Shown: positions 7,166 through 17,324, counted from the first letter of the stretch. The stretch: 42,113 nucleotides of DNA from Thiocystis violascens (GCA_020721065.1 DYNM01000022.1:1-42113); one strand, 5' to 3'. Notes: a model not told the origin generated them from the sequence alone. Made by a program: numbers and translations.

Positions 7166-8305
7166 ATGCAGTTTATCGACTTAAAAACGCAATATCAATT
7201 ACTCGCTCCCGCAATTCAAGCGCGTCTTGAAACGGTATTCCAACACGGTCAATTTATTATGGGACCGGAAGTCATTGCCTTGGAAACGCAATTAGCGACT
7301 TTTGTTGGCGTGCGTCATTGTATTGGCATGTCCAGCGGCACCGATGCGCTATTAGCAGCACTGCTGGCGTTGGAAATTGGACGCGGCGATGAAGTCATTA
7401 CGACGCCATTCACGTTTATTGCCACTGCCGAGGTGATTGCGTTAATTGGCGCACGTCCAATTTTTGTGGATATTGATCCGGTCACTTATAACCTTGATCC
7501 AGCGCAGGTAGCAGATGCAATTACCGGTCGCACGCGAGCAATTATGCCGGTGGCGTTATACGGTCAATGCGCCGATATGGAAACAATTAACGCCATTGCT
7601 GCGCAACATCATTTAGCAGTGATTGAAGACGCGGCGCAGAGTTTGGGCGCGAGCCGTTATGGACGGCGCTCGGGTGGCTTGGCGCAAATTGGCTGCACCT
7701 CGTTTTTTCCGTCCAAACCGCTGGGCGGCTACGGCGATGGCGGCGCGTGTTTCACCGATGACGATCAGCTCGCCGAGCGGCTGCGCGAGGTGCGCAATCA
7801 CGGGCAAGAGCGCCGTTATTACCATCCGCGTTTGGGCATCAACGGGCGTTTGGATACGCTGCAAGCGGCGATTTTATTGGAAAAGCTGGCGCTATTTCCG
7901 GCAGAAATCGCAGCGCGAGCGCGAATTGGTGCCCGCTATACGTCGCTGCTGCAACAACGCGGTGCGGCATCAACCGCAGATGGAATAAATGCGCCGGTAT
8001 TAACGCCAGCACTTGCAACGGGCAATACGTCGGTGTATGCGCAATACACTATTCAAGTAGACAATCGGGATGCAGTGGCGGCGCAATTGCAGCAACAAGG
8101 AATTCCAACCGCAGTGCATTATCCTTTACCATTAAATGAGCAGCCGGTTTTCCAAATTGGTATGGGTGATAACAATACGCCAATCAGTGCCGCCATTGCG
8201 CAGCGCGTCTTGAGTTTGCCGCTGCATCCGTATTTATCAGAAGAGGATCAAGATCAAATCGTAGCGGCAGTTGCGGCAGCGACGGGATTAAAATCATCCA
8301 GTTGA
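7166..8305 (+). CDS. DegT/DnrJ/EryC1 sugar aminotransferase-type PLP enzyme
   Basis: 379 residues starting MQFIDLKTQY. Fold-type I aminotransferase of the DegT family, which transaminates nucleotide-linked keto-sugars for surface polysaccharides or antibiotics. PLP lysine is Lys184 in SFFPSKPLGGYGDGG; Asp155 in VIEDAAQSLGA contacts the ring nitrogen; GMSSGTDALLAAL binds the phosphate. The 3'-terminal part is close to WbpE/WlbC-type enzymes (NEQPVF, SLPLHPYLSEEDQDQI). It stands alone here with no sugar dehydrogenase or acetyltransferase beside it, so the pathway is not identified. Confidence 0.9.
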   Translation: MQFIDLKTQYQLLAPAIQARLETVFQHGQFIMGPEVIALETQLATFVGVRHCIGMSSGTDALLAALLALEIGRGDEVITTPFTFIATAEVIALIGARPIFVDIDPVTYNLDPAQVADAITGRTRAIMPVALYGQCADMETINAIAAQHHLAVIEDAAQSLGASRYGRRSGGLAQIGCTSFFPSKPLGGYGDGGACFTDDDQLAERLREVRNHGQERRYYHPRLGINGRLDTLQAAILLEKLALFPAEIAARARIGARYTSLLQQRGAASTADGINAPVLTPALATGNTSVYAQYTIQVDNRDAVAAQLQQQGIPTAVHYPLPLNEQPVFQIGMGDNNTPISAAIAQRVLSLPLHPYLSEEDQDQIVAAVAAATGLKSSS

Positions 8306-8331
8306 TTATTTCAGCAGTGAATGCTTTTTGA

Positions 8332-8349
8332 AACTGACAACTGATAACT
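8332..8349. repeat. TTGTCAGT element, short remnant
   Basis: AACTGACAACTGATAACT, about two units with one change, directly after the DegT gene. Confidence 0.55.
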
Positions 8350-8362
8350 AATCACTCAAAAC

Positions 8363-8393
8363 CTGCTGCGTTTTGATCTTCTCAACGCAGCAG
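8363..8393. terminator. Hairpin between convergent genes
   Basis: A 10-bp perfect stem, CTGCTGCGTT (8363-8372) with AACGCAGCAG (8384-8393), 11-nt loop. On the minus strand it follows gor and is trailed by GGTTTTG, a weak U tract; on the plus strand no T-run follows. Best read as the gor terminator. Confidence 0.55.
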
Positions 8394-8409
8394 ATGCAGC
8401 ATGAAACAG

Positions 8410-9786
8410 TTAATGCGTGTCACCCGGTCTGCGTACCGGCGTTTTTAAGGTGACTAATTCCTCTGCGCTGCACGGATGAATTGCTACCGTTGCATCTAAA
8501 TCGGCTTTGGTTGCGCCCATTTTCACTGCGACCGCAAAGCCTTGCAGCATTTCATCGACGCCATCGCCAATTAAATGAATTCCCACCACGCGCTCTTCCG
8601 CGCCAGCGCACACTAATTTCATCGCCGTCGTCGCCCCGTGCGCATTGAGCGCATAACGCATCGGCGTAAAACTGGTCTCATAAATCGTCAACGTGTCGCC
8701 AAAACGCTGCCGCGCTTCCGGTTCCGTCAAGCCGACTTTGCCCAGCGGCGGATGCGTAAATACCACCGTCGGAATGTTGTCGTAATCGAGTTTGCGTTCC
8801 GGCTGATTGTTAAATAGACGCTCGGCAAGACGCCGCCCCGCCGCCACCGCCACCGGCGTCAACGGTTCGCGTCCGGTCACATCGCCGAGCGCGTAAATGC
8901 CGGCAACATTCGTGTTCTGGTAGGCATCCGTCGGGATCAAGCCGTTAGCTTGCACGGTCACGCCCGCCGCTGCGAGGTTGAGATCGCGGGTGTTCGGCGT
9001 GCGCCCCACCGCCCAGATAATCTGGTCAAAACCGCCCAAACGCTCGCCATTTTGCGCGACCAGTGCCAGCCCAGCAGCATCGCGCTCCAGCGCCGCTACC
9101 GGAAATTCCAACCGAATATCAATGCCATGCGCGGTCATGTTGTCGCGCAGCGTGGCGCTAATCAGCGGATCAAACAGCCACAGCAGCCGATCTTCCAGCG
9201 CGACCACCGTCACCTCGGTGCCGAAGGCGCGTAACACGCCCGCCAGCTCAACGCCGATATAACCACCACCGACGATGGCGACACGCTGCGGCTGCGTGTC
9301 CAGTTGAAAAAAACCATCGGAATCAATGCCCAATTCCGCGCCGGGCATTCGCGGCACAATCGGACGTCCGCCGGTCGCAATCACCAGATGATCGGCGCTG
9401 TAATGCTGGTCGCCGACGGCAATGGTGTGGGCATCGACGAATTGAGCGCGGCCACTGATGCGCGTGATATTTTGAGAGCTGACGTAGCCGTCCCAATACT
9501 GATTGATATCAGCAACATAACGATTGCGCCCGGCGACCAGCGTTGCCCAATCAAGACCGTCGCTGTGAGCGCGAATGCCGAATTCGGGCGCGGCAGCGAT
9601 GGCGGCGGCGTGATTGGCGGCGTACCACATCACCTTTTTGGGTACGCAACCGGCATTGACGCAGGTGCCGCCGAGTTTGTTGGGTTCGACGATGGCGACG
9701 CGCTGCCCGAATTGCGCCGCTTTTTCAGCGACCGCTAAACCACCGCTGCCGCCACCAATCGCAATTAAATCAAAATGCTGTGTCAT
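8410..9786 (-). CDS. gor: Glutathione-disulfide reductase
   Basis: 458 residues, an FAD/NADPH disulfide reductase. FAD motif [14 protein letters not shown] lies at 11-24, the redox disulfide is Cys42/Cys47 in [13 protein letters not shown], and the NADPH motif is [15 protein letters not shown]. The C-terminal [10 protein letters not shown] supplies the catalytic His. It regenerates GSH from GSSG. It lies downstream of the Prx-Grx fusion on the same strand, a sensible pairing because that peroxidase draws electrons from GSH. An intrinsic terminator stands 25 nt upstream of its ATG, so it is expressed by read-through or from a very short promoter region. Confidence 0.95.
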   Translation of the reverse strand: MTQHFDLIAIGGGSGGLAVAEKAAQFGQRVAIVEPNKLGGTCVNAGCVPKKVMWYAANHAAAIAAAPEFGIRAHSDGLDWATLVAGRNRYVADINQYWDGYVSSQNITRISGRAQFVDAHTIAVGDQHYSADHLVIATGGRPIVPRMPGAELGIDSDGFFQLDTQPQRVAIVGGGYIGVELAGVLRAFGTEVTVVALEDRLLWLFDPLISATLRDNMTAHGIDIRLEFPVAALERDAAGLALVAQNGERLGGFDQIIWAVGRTPNTRDLNLAAAGVTVQANGLIPTDAYQNTNVAGIYALGDVTGREPLTPVAVAAGRRLAERLFNNQPERKLDYDNIPTVVFTHPPLGKVGLTEPEARQRFGDTLTIYETSFTPMRYALNAHGATTAMKLVCAGAEERVVGIHLIGDGVDEMLQGFAVAVKMGATKADLDATVAIHPCSAEELVTLKTPVRRPGDTH

Positions 9787-9811
9787 TGTGGTATTTCCCT
9801 ATTAACCAATT

Positions 9812-9838
9812 AAAAAAAAGGGGGCGTAATGCCCCCTT
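9812..9838 (-). terminator. Intrinsic terminator after the Prx-Grx gene
   Basis: On the minus strand: AAGGGGGC, loop ATTAC, GCCCCCTT, followed by a run of T (AAAAAAAA on the plus strand at 9812-9819). A strong stem and U tract, placed between the prx-grx stop and the gor start. Confidence 0.85.
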
Positions 9839-9883
9839 GTGGTTGGATTCAAATCCCAGTGAGCGATGGCTCACAATTGGGAA

Positions 9884-10627
9884 TTAAGCACGGGCAGCAA
9901 GCCATTCAGCCAATTTGTCAGAGCCGCCAATCAATTGCCCATCAATGAAAATCTGCGGTACCGAAGTCGCACCAGCAACGGCGCGTAAAGTTAAATCGGT
10001 ATAATCACGATTGAGCAGCAGTTCTTCATACGCGATGCCCGCAGTTTTTAAGGCAGTTTTCGCTTTTGCGCAGAATGGGCAGCCGGGGCGAGTGAATACG
10101 GTCACGCTTAATGGCTTGGGCGCATTCGGTGCCAGATAATCCAACATCGTATCGGCATCAGAAACGCCATAGGGATCGCCGTCTACTTCGGGTTCAATAA
10201 ACATCTTGGCAATCACGCCATCGCGCACCAGCATGGAATAGCGCCATGAACGTTTACCAAATCCAATCGCGTCTTTTTCAACCAACATGCCCATGCCGTC
10301 GCTGAATTCTCCATTGCCATCAGGAATGAAGGTTAAATCATCGGCGTGTTGCGCGACTTTCCATTCATTCATCACGAAGGTGTCATTAACCGACATGCAG
10401 ATGATGTCATCAACGCCGTGCTGTTTGAATACGGGCAGCAATTGGTTATAACGCGGCACATGCGATGAAGAACAGGTGGGCGTAAATGCGCCGGGCAATG
10501 AAAAAACAATCACGGTTTTACCGGCAAACAATTGATCGGTGGTGACATCAACCCATTCGTGTTCATTGCGGGTGTGAAAAATAACGTCGGGAACGCGACT
10601 GCCGGTACGGTCTTGCAACATGGTCAA
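9884..10627 (-). CDS. Peroxiredoxin-glutaredoxin fusion (hybrid Prx5)
   Basis: 247 residues. The N-terminal Prx5-type domain (about 5-165) has peroxidatic Cys52 in [15 protein letters not shown]; the C-terminal glutaredoxin (about 172-247) has CPFC (Cys183, Cys186) in [13 protein letters not shown] and the cis-Pro region [15 protein letters not shown]. It reduces peroxides with electrons from GSH through its own Grx domain, as in the Haemophilus influenzae hybrid. Cytoplasmic, no signal peptide. Glutathione reductase follows after a terminator. No oxyR gene is adjacent and I see no clear operator in the 200-nt upstream gap. Confidence 0.95.
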   Translation of the reverse strand: MTMLQDRTGSRVPDVIFHTRNEHEWVDVTTDQLFAGKTVIVFSLPGAFTPTCSSSHVPRYNQLLPVFKQHGVDDIICMSVNDTFVMNEWKVAQHADDLTFIPDGNGEFSDGMGMLVEKDAIGFGKRSWRYSMLVRDGVIAKMFIEPEVDGDPYGVSDADTMLDYLAPNAPKPLSVTVFTRPGCPFCAKAKTALKTAGIAYEELLLNRDYTDLTLRAVAGATSVPQIFIDGQLIGGSDKLAEWLAARA

Positions 10628-10858
10628 TACTCCAAAGTGAGCGATGAATAAAAAGATGACGGTAAAGGTGGTTGAGTGGCGCTGCCGTCAACGTGGGATG
10701 AACGATAATCTCACCACGCGCAGATGAAAAATGGGTTATCAAAATCGGCGCAATTGGTTTCAGCGATGATCGCGGTGCTGGCGGCGCACGGGCGCGATAA
10801 CTGGCCTGAGTCTGTATGATTCAGTTCATCTGTGCTGGTGAAAAGGGATGGCGCTGAC

Positions 10859-12058
10859 ATGCTGGAAACGCTCTTTTTGTTATTGCCCGTGGCGGCTGCT
10901 TCTGGCTGGTGGCTGTCACGACGCGAGCTGCGGGCGACTTTTGAGCGCGTCGGTCCGGCACATCCCGATTTTTTGCGCGGTTTGAATTATTTGCTGGAAG
11001 AACAGCCCGATAAGGCGATTGATCTGTTTCTGAAGCTCACTGAGGTCGATCAAGACACGGTGGAAACGCATCTGGCGCTGGGCAATTTATTTCGGCGCCG
11101 CGGCGAGGTGGATCGCGCCATTCGCATTCATCAAAACCTCGTGGCGCGGACGCATCTGAGCACCGAATTACGCGGTTATGCGCTGTTTGAACTGGGGCAA
11201 GATTACATGTGCGCCGGGTTGCTGGATCGCGCTGAGGTGCTGTTTCAGGAATTGGTTGATTGTGGTTTGCAGCGGCAGCGGGCGTTGCTGGCGCTGCGCG
11301 ATCTGTATCAATGCGAGCGCGATTGGCGGCGCTGTCTCGCAGTCGCGGAGCAGATCAAGCCGGTTCAAGAGCCGCCGTTGGCGGTGGAGATTGCGCACTA
11401 TCACTGCGAGCTGGCGGAAGAGGCGCAACGCAACGCCGATCCGGTCACAGCGCGGCGGGAATTGGCGCTGGCGCTGCGGGTTGATCCGAATTGTGTGCGG
11501 GCGGCGATGTTGGAAGGACGCGCCGCGCTGGCGGATAGTCAGCCACAACGCGCCGTCACGGTGTTACTGCGGGTGGCGGAGCGCGGCGCGACCTATGTGG
11601 CGGAAATTCTGCCGGAATTGATCGAGGCATTGCAGCACTTAGGGCGCGATGATGTGTTGCCGCTGCTGGAGGCGCTGGCGCAGCGTCATCCCAGCCCACC
11701 GTTGCTGCGCTGTTTGGTGGAGGTGGTCGCAGCGGCGCGAGGTGAGACGGCGGCGCTGGATGTGATGACGGCTTATCTCACGCATCATGCTGATTTGTCG
11801 GTGTTGGAGCGGATGCTGGCGCTGCAAATCGCGCAAGAAGGAATTGCTGCGCCGCTGCGCCAGCGGTTGCAGGTGACGCTGGCGGTGACGCGCACGATAT
11901 TGGCGCGGCAGCCGGTGTATCAATGTGAACATTGCGGTTTTCAAGCGCGGACGCTGCATTGGCAGTGCCCCAGTTGTAAACGCTGGGGAACGGTGGTGCC
12001 GGTGCAGCCCGAACCGACCAACGCTGAATCGCTATCTCCTGTTATTTCATCTGAGTGA
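10859..12058 (+). CDS. lapB: Lipopolysaccharide assembly protein B
   Basis: About 399 residues from ATG 10859. An N-terminal membrane anchor ([21 protein letters not shown]) is followed by TPR repeats ([20 protein letters not shown] onward) and a C-terminal rubredoxin-type metal site CEHC...CPSC near the end ([19 protein letters not shown]). LapB/YciM regulates LpxC turnover through FtsH and YejM, coordinating LPS synthesis at the inner membrane. The frame is open 9 codons further up (10832), but the hydrophobic anchor fits the later ATG. lapA, usually just upstream, is missing; pyrF follows as in E. coli. Confidence 0.93.
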   Translation: MLETLFLLLPVAAASGWWLSRRELRATFERVGPAHPDFLRGLNYLLEEQPDKAIDLFLKLTEVDQDTVETHLALGNLFRRRGEVDRAIRIHQNLVARTHLSTELRGYALFELGQDYMCAGLLDRAEVLFQELVDCGLQRQRALLALRDLYQCERDWRRCLAVAEQIKPVQEPPLAVEIAHYHCELAEEAQRNADPVTARRELALALRVDPNCVRAAMLEGRAALADSQPQRAVTVLLRVAERGATYVAEILPELIEALQHLGRDDVLPLLEALAQRHPSPPLLRCLVEVVAAARGETAALDVMTAYLTHHADLSVLERMLALQIAQEGIAAPLRQRLQVTLAVTRTILARQPVYQCEHCGFQARTLHWQCPSCKRWGTVVPVQPEPTNAESLSPVISSE

Positions 12059-12065
12059 ATGTGTC

Positions 12066-12773
12066 GTGAATCTGTCATCTCGTTTAATCGTCGCGCTTGA
12101 TTACGCTGCCGCCGCACCCGCGCTGGCGCTGGTAGACCAACTTGATCCGGCGCGTTGTCGGTTGAAGGTCGGCAAGGAATTGTTCACGCGGCTGGGGCCT
12201 AGCATCGTGGATACCTTGCAACGACGCGGCTTTGAAGTGTTTCTTGATCTAAAATTTCACGACATCCCCAACACGGTCGCGGCAGCTTGTGACGCCGCAG
12301 CCGATCTCGGCGTGTGGATGGTCAACGTTCACATCAGCGGCGGGCAGCGGATGCTGATGGCAGCGCGGGAGCGGCTGGCGCAACGGCTGACGCCAGCGCC
12401 GTTGCTCATCGGCGTCACGGTGTTGACCAGCTTGACGGCGGAGGATTTGGCGGCGAGCGGCTGCGCCGGAACGCCAGCCCAGCGGGTGCTGACGCTCGCG
12501 CAGCTCGGTCATGCTGCTGGTTTGGATGGGATTGTGTGCTCGCCGCTGGAAGCGGCTGCGGTACGCGCTGCGTTGGGAACACAATTCGTGCTGGTGACGC
12601 CGGGCGTGCGTCCGGCAGGTGCCGCAGTTGGCGATCAACAGCGGGTGTTGACTCCGGCGGCGGCGCTGGCAGCCGGCGCGGATTATTTGGTGATTGGGCG
12701 TCCAATCACGCAAGCGGCTGACCCGCTGGCGGCATTGATCGCCATTGCCGATGAACTGACAACTGACAACTGA
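12066..12773 (+). CDS. pyrF: Orotidine 5'-phosphate decarboxylase
   Basis: 235 residues from GTG 12066, 7 nt after the lapB stop. It makes UMP, the last step of de novo pyrimidine synthesis. Active-site charge network: Lys34 in [10 protein letters not shown] and Asp61-x-Lys63-xx-Asp66 in [12 protein letters not shown]. Other motifs are VNVHISGG and VTPGVRP. The open frame extends far upstream inside lapB, so the GTG by the lapB stop is the natural start. Oddity: the last six or so codons (ELTTDN, stop) are written by a TTGTCAGT repeat that begins inside the gene. Confidence 0.95.
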   Translation: MNLSSRLIVALDYAAAAPALALVDQLDPARCRLKVGKELFTRLGPSIVDTLQRRGFEVFLDLKFHDIPNTVAAACDAAADLGVWMVNVHISGGQRMLMAARERLAQRLTPAPLLIGVTVLTSLTAEDLAASGCAGTPAQRVLTLAQLGHAAGLDGIVCSPLEAAAVRAALGTQFVLVTPGVRPAGAAVGDQQRVLTPAAALAAGADYLVIGRPITQAADPLAALIAIADELTTDN

Positions 12774-12786
12774 CAACTGACAACTT
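12755..12786. repeat. TTGTCAGT element overlapping the pyrF 3' end
   Basis: Four tandem ACTGACA units and a T-run. The first two encode the C-terminus and stop of pyrF; the rest fill the pyrF-galU gap. Confidence 0.85.
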
Positions 12787-12807
12787 TTTTAAGAGGAACC
12801 TTGCGTC

Positions 12808-13683
12808 ATGGCAAAAATTCGTAAAGCTGTATTTCCGGTTGCCGGTCTCGGCACTCGTTTCTTACCCGCCACCAAAGCCAGCCCCAAAGAAATGCTGCCA
12901 GTGGTGGATAAACCGTTGATTCAATACGCCGCTGATGAAGCCGAAGAGGCGGGCGTTGACCAATTGATCTTCATTACCGGACGCAGTAAGCGGTCGATTG
13001 AAGATCATTTTGATAAGGCTTATGAGCTGGAAATGGAGCTGCAACAAGCCGGCAAAACTGCGTTGCTCAAAATCGTGCGCGATGTGTTGCCAGTCGCGGC
13101 ATCCTGCATTTATGTCCGTCAAGCCGAGGCGCTCGGGCTGGGGCACGCGGTGCTGTGTGCGCGTCCGGTGGTTGGGAATGAGGCATTTGTGGTGCTGCTC
13201 GCCGACGATTTGATCCGCACCAGCGGCAAGGGCGTGGTGGAACAGATGGCCGATATTCATGCTCGGCACGGCTGTAGCGTGTTGAGTGTGCAGGAGGTGC
13301 CGCGTGAGGAAACGCATAAATACGGCATCGTGGAGGTTGAAACTGGCTCCGACGGGGTGATGCGGGTGGTGTCGATTGTCGAAAAACCTGCGCCAGCCGA
13401 TGCGCCATCCAATCTGGCGGTCGTCGGGCGCTATCTGTTGACGCCGCGCATTTTTGACAAGCTCGACAATCTGCGCGAAGGCGCGGGTGGCGAGATTCAG
13501 CTCACTGATGGCATTTCCGATCTGCTGCGCGATGAGCACGTCATCGCGCATCCGTTTGAAGGCAAGCGTTACGACTGCGGCAGCAAGCTCGGTTATTTGG
13601 AGGCGACGGTGGAATTTGGGCTGGCGCATCCCGAATTGGGCGAGCGGTTTTCCGCGTATCTCCGCGCCTTCACCCAGCACTGA
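12808..13683 (+). CDS. galU: UTP-glucose-1-phosphate uridylyltransferase
   Basis: 291 residues. Forms UDP-glucose, precursor for exopolysaccharide, LPS core and trehalose. The nucleotide-binding signature is [21 protein letters not shown] near residue 8, followed by [16 protein letters not shown] (metal-binding Asp) and [18 protein letters not shown] and [10 protein letters not shown] near the C-terminus are also diagnostic. The ribosome site AAGAGGAA precedes ATG 12808. It follows pyrF across the repeat and precedes ruvA by 10 nt. Confidence 0.96.
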   Translation: MAKIRKAVFPVAGLGTRFLPATKASPKEMLPVVDKPLIQYAADEAEEAGVDQLIFITGRSKRSIEDHFDKAYELEMELQQAGKTALLKIVRDVLPVAASCIYVRQAEALGLGHAVLCARPVVGNEAFVVLLADDLIRTSGKGVVEQMADIHARHGCSVLSVQEVPREETHKYGIVEVETGSDGVMRVVSIVEKPAPADAPSNLAVVGRYLLTPRIFDKLDNLREGAGGEIQLTDGISDLLRDEHVIAHPFEGKRYDCGSKLGYLEATVEFGLAHPELGERFSAYLRAFTQH

Positions 13684-13693
13684 GCGTCGCGCC

Positions 13694-14308
13694 ATGATCG
13701 GGCAACTGCGCGGCATTCTGCGCGTCATTCAACCGCCGCAAGTGCTGGTAGAAGTCGGCGGCGTCGGTTACGAGGTGGAGCTGGCGCTCTCGGCATTTGA
13801 CAAGTTACCTGCGGTGGGCGAGCCGGTGACGCTGATCACACATTTTGCGGTGCGTGAAGATGCGCAGGTGTTGTATGGCTTTCTCCACCAGCGCGAGCGG
13901 GCGCTGTTTCGGATGCTGTTAAAGGTGACGGGCATCGGAGCGCGGCTGGCGCTGGACGTGTTGGCGAGCATGGATGCGCAGCGGCTGGCGCAGTGTCTGG
14001 TCAGCGAGGATATTCCCGCGTTGATGCGCATCCCCGGCGTGGGCAAGAAAACCGCACAGCGGCTGGTGTTGGAACTGCGCGAGCGGGTGGGGACGTTGAT
14101 GGAAATGGGGTTAGCGGCGGGAACGGTGCCGCTGATCACAGCCGAGCCGGTGCTTGATCACGAGCAGGCAGTGCTGGATGCCGTCAGCGCGTTGGTGGCG
14201 CTGGGGTATCGCCCGCTGGAGGCCAATCGGATGGTGCGCAGCGTCGATAACGGGTTGACGACGGAGGAAATGATTCGCGCCGCGCTGCGGAATATTCCCA
14301 ATTCTTAA
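13694..14308 (+). CDS. ruvA: Holliday junction branch migration protein RuvA
   Basis: 204 residues beginning MIGQLRGILR. Three domains are visible: the OB fold (1-65), the double helix-hairpin-helix region with VTGIGARLALDVLAS and IPGVGKKTAQRLVLELRER (about 70-130), and the C-terminal RuvB-contact domain (ALVALGYRPLEANRMVRSV). RuvA tetramers hold four-way junctions and load RuvB. ruvB and ruvC are normally neighbours; neither is here, and the next gene is a restriction-modification type protein. The start is inside a longer frame overlapping galU; the ATG 10 nt after galU matches the family N-terminus. Confidence 0.95.
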   Translation: MIGQLRGILRVIQPPQVLVEVGGVGYEVELALSAFDKLPAVGEPVTLITHFAVREDAQVLYGFLHQRERALFRMLLKVTGIGARLALDVLASMDAQRLAQCLVSEDIPALMRIPGVGKKTAQRLVLELRERVGTLMEMGLAAGTVPLITAEPVLDHEQAVLDAVSALVALGYRPLEANRMVRSVDNGLTTEEMIRAALRNIPNS

Positions 14309-14341
14309 TCAAAACGCGCATGTTATTTGATTTAAAAAATT

Positions 14342-16573
14342 ATGAACACGCAACTATTTCAAGAGTTTGATTTTGCCCAGCTAGATTCTCCCGATTTCAA
14401 AGAAGACAGCGTGCGCGAGGTCTTGATTGTGCCGATTTTAGCGCAACTTGGCTATGCACAAACGCAGATTGTCCGCAGTAAAAGTTTGATTCATCCGTTT
14501 TTGCAAATCGGCAGTAAAAAACGTCCGCTGACGTTGATTCCTGATTATTTGCTGCAAGTCGAAAACAGCTATGCTTGGGTGTTAGATGCTAAAGCGCCGA
14601 CTCAAAACATTCACTCTGGCGACCATGTTGCGCAAGTGTTTTCCTACAGCATTCATCCTGAAGTACGCAGCAAGTTTTTTGCTTTATGTAACGGTCACGC
14701 CTTTGCGTTATTTAGACCGGACACCGCAGCGCCGATTTTGTATTTTGAGTTAGCAACTATTGCTGAATACTGGGAAGAATTAGCAACGTATTTATCGCCG
14801 AATGCGTTTCAAACGGGTAAAGCTCTGACCTATACTGCGCCTAAAAAAGCAGTGAATAATGCGCTATTTAATTATTTAGAACGTCCGTTATTAGAGGAAA
14901 TTGTGGTTAAGAAACGAGCGGCAAAACGTCATTTTGGCGTCCACGGCTATTTTACCAAACAAGCGTGGAATGTGGTTAATGAATATATTGGAAATTTTTC
15001 ACAAGCTGGTGATTTAGTTTTAGACCCATTTGGTGGCAGCGGCGTCACTGCGGTTGAAGCCATGATGTTAGAGCGGCGGGCGATTCATTTAGATTTGAAT
15101 CCAATGTCCACTTTTTTAATCGACGCGCTCACTAGCCCAGTTGAACTTATTGATTTACAGTCCAGTTTTGAGCGGATTAAAACAGCATATATGCAGCGCG
15201 AACCGAAAACCGAGGAAGATATTGAACAAGCGTTGCAGCATTATTCGTATCCAAAAGATTTTGTTTTACCGAAAGGTTCAGATGTCACAGTCGTGCAAGA
15301 TTTATTTAGCAAAAAACAGTTAGCGCAGCTTGGATTTTTGAAGCATTTGATTATCAAAGAAACCAATAACACTGTGCGGAAATCGTTATTGCTGGCATTT
15401 TCAAGCACGATCAATAAAATTAATCTAACTTATCATGGTTCAACCTACACTAAGGAGACCGCCGGTGATAGTAGTCCCATGCGCTACTATCGTTATAGAA
15501 TCGCTCCAAAAGGCGTTGATTTAGATTTGATGAAAACTTATGAAAAAAAGATTTCAGCAATTCTTAATGCCAAGCGTGAAATAGCGTCTAAAATCAATGC
15601 CGAAACCATCAATCAGTTGCAAATTATTCGCGGCACGGCAACCGATTTATCCTTTCTAAAAAAAGAGAGCGTGGATTATATCTATACTGATCCGCCGTAT
15701 GGCAAAAAAATTCCGTATCTTGATTTGTCGGTGATGTGGAATGCGTGGTTAGATTTGCCCGTGACCGAGCAAGATTATAGTTTAGAAGCGATTGAAGGCG
15801 GCGAACACGCGAAAAGCAAAGCGGAATACAACGCTTTGATTGCGGCAAGTATTGAGGAAATGTATCGGGTATTGAAATTTGACCGCTGGATGTCGTTTGT
15901 GTTTGCGCACAAAGACCCAGAATTTTGGCATTTAATTATTGACACCGCCGAACGCTGCGGCTTTGAATATGCGGGCGCAGTGGCACAAAAGAACGGACAA
16001 ACCAGTTTTAAGAAACGCCAGAATCCGTTTACTGTGTTATCTGGTCAGTTGATTATTCACTTCAGAAAGGTGCGCAAACCTAAATATATTCTGAAAGCCA
16101 GTTTGGGCATGGATACGGGTGAGATCGTGATGCAGACGATTGAGGGCGTGATTGCTAAATATCACGGCGCGACGTTGGAACAAATCAACGACGAGTTAAT
16201 TATTAAAGGATTGGAGTTGGGCTTTTTGGATTTACTGAAAAAAGAGTATTCTGATTTGACGCCGTTGCTGCTGGATATGTTTGATTATGACAAGGAAGCT
16301 GAGTTGTTTAGTCTTAAGCAAGACAAGCAATTTAAGACGCACGTTGATTTGAAATTGCGGGTACGTTATTATTTAATCTCTTATTTGCGCCGTATGGAAC
16401 GCGAAAAAAAGTTAGCAGCATTTGATGAAATTGTGTTGGCGATTATGCCATTATTAAAAAACGGAACAACGCCAGAATCACAAACAATTTTAAGCGTATT
16501 GGAAGACATTGCTTATCGCGTCGGCGCAGGTTGGCGCTTGAAAATAGCAGGACAAGCAATGTTTGATATTTAA
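14342..16573 (+). CDS. HsdR_N-type nuclease / DNA methyltransferase fusion
   Basis: 743 residues. The N-terminus (about 15-130) resembles the type I restriction R-subunit N-terminal nuclease fold: Glu26 in EDSVREVLIVPIL, Asp68 in IPDYLL and Asp82-x-Lys84 in VLDAKAP form a PD-D/ExK set, followed by QVFSYSIHP and LCNGHAFALFR. A methyltransferase follows: SAM motif VLDPFGGSGVTAVEA (about 226-240) with DLNP, and catalytic DPPYG at 450-454. Residues 285-430 between them could recognise DNA; the last 150 are helix-rich and unrecognised. A single-chain type IIG-like restriction-modification enzyme is the best reading; an orphan methyltransferase with a dead nuclease domain is possible. It is AT-richer than its neighbours and lies between core genes, suggesting acquisition. 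Confidence 0.8.
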   Translation: MNTQLFQEFDFAQLDSPDFKEDSVREVLIVPILAQLGYAQTQIVRSKSLIHPFLQIGSKKRPLTLIPDYLLQVENSYAWVLDAKAPTQNIHSGDHVAQVFSYSIHPEVRSKFFALCNGHAFALFRPDTAAPILYFELATIAEYWEELATYLSPNAFQTGKALTYTAPKKAVNNALFNYLERPLLEEIVVKKRAAKRHFGVHGYFTKQAWNVVNEYIGNFSQAGDLVLDPFGGSGVTAVEAMMLERRAIHLDLNPMSTFLIDALTSPVELIDLQSSFERIKTAYMQREPKTEEDIEQALQHYSYPKDFVLPKGSDVTVVQDLFSKKQLAQLGFLKHLIIKETNNTVRKSLLLAFSSTINKINLTYHGSTYTKETAGDSSPMRYYRYRIAPKGVDLDLMKTYEKKISAILNAKREIASKINAETINQLQIIRGTATDLSFLKKESVDYIYTDPPYGKKIPYLDLSVMWNAWLDLPVTEQDYSLEAIEGGEHAKSKAEYNALIAASIEEMYRVLKFDRWMSFVFAHKDPEFWHLIIDTAERCGFEYAGAVAQKNGQTSFKKRQNPFTVLSGQLIIHFRKVRKPKYILKASLGMDTGEIVMQTIEGVIAKYHGATLEQINDELIIKGLELGFLDLLKKEYSDLTPLLLDMFDYDKEAELFSLKQDKQFKTHVDLKLRVRYYLISYLRRMEREKKLAAFDEIVLAIMPLLKNGTTPESQTILSVLEDIAYRVGAGWRLKIAGQAMFDI

Positions 16574-16577
16574 TTGT

Positions 16578-17324
16578 TCACGGCAAAACGTTGCCCGCTG
16601 CGATCAAACCCCGCAGCACCAAATCTTCAATTTCAGTAAACGGTTGTACCAGCGCCGTCCGCAAACGCGGCGCATCGCCACCCGTCAATAGCACCCGCAC
16701 TGCCGCGCCAGCTTCCAGCTCCAGCCGCGCCGTCACTCGCGCCGCCAGCGCCGCCAAGGTCTGCACGCTGCCTGCCGCCACCGCCGTCGCCGTATCGTCC
16801 GCCCACAACACATCAACCGGCTCAAAATCCACTCGCGGAATCTGCGTCCCCACCAATAAGCTCGTGCGCATCAGCTCAATGCCCGGCACGATCAAACCGC
16901 CCAGATGTTGCCCGTCGCCACGCAGCGCATCAAAAGTCACCGCCGTACCCGCATCGACAATCAGCGTCGGTGCCGCAGTCGGGTTGTCCAGATGTGCCGC
17001 CAGCAGCGCCAGCCAGCGATCCACTCCCAACCGCGTCGGCTCGGCATACGCAATCCGCAATCCGGCGCACTCGGCGCGAGTGCTGACGAATTCCGGCTCA
17101 AGATGCCAATACGCTCGCGTGACGCGCCGCAGTGCTTCAGCCACCGCGTCGCCGCCCACATTGCTGACCACAATCCGCGCTGGCGGCGCGAGCTGTTCCC
17201 ACGCCGCCAACACGTCCACTGGAATCCCGCCGCTGTGCCGCACGCGCTCCATCGCGCCGAGCTGACCATCGTGCTCATGCGCCCAGCGCAGACTGGTGTT
17301 GCCAATATCCAATAACAGCGTCAT
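16578..17324 (-). CDS. coaX: Type III pantothenate kinase
   Basis: 248 residues, ASKHA fold. Phosphorylates pantothenate in the first step of coenzyme A synthesis. Motifs: DIGNTSLRW (phosphate 1, residues 6-14), LGVDRWLAL, VDAGTAVTFD (phosphate 2) and LLTGGDAP. CoaX differs from CoaA in being feedback-resistant and needing a monovalent cation. It lies 18 nt after menC on the minus strand. A second CoA gene, coaE, is in the window at 39831. The gene is convergent with the methyltransferase fusion, with only 4 nt between stops. Confidence 0.94.
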   Translation of the reverse strand: MTLLLDIGNTSLRWAHEHDGQLGAMERVRHSGGIPVDVLAAWEQLAPPARIVVSNVGGDAVAEALRRVTRAYWHLEPEFVSTRAECAGLRIAYAEPTRLGVDRWLALLAAHLDNPTAAPTLIVDAGTAVTFDALRGDGQHLGGLIVPGIELMRTSLLVGTQIPRVDFEPVDVLWADDTATAVAAGSVQTLAALAARVTARLELEAGAAVRVLLTGGDAPRLRTALVQPFTEIEDLVLRGLIAAGNVLP

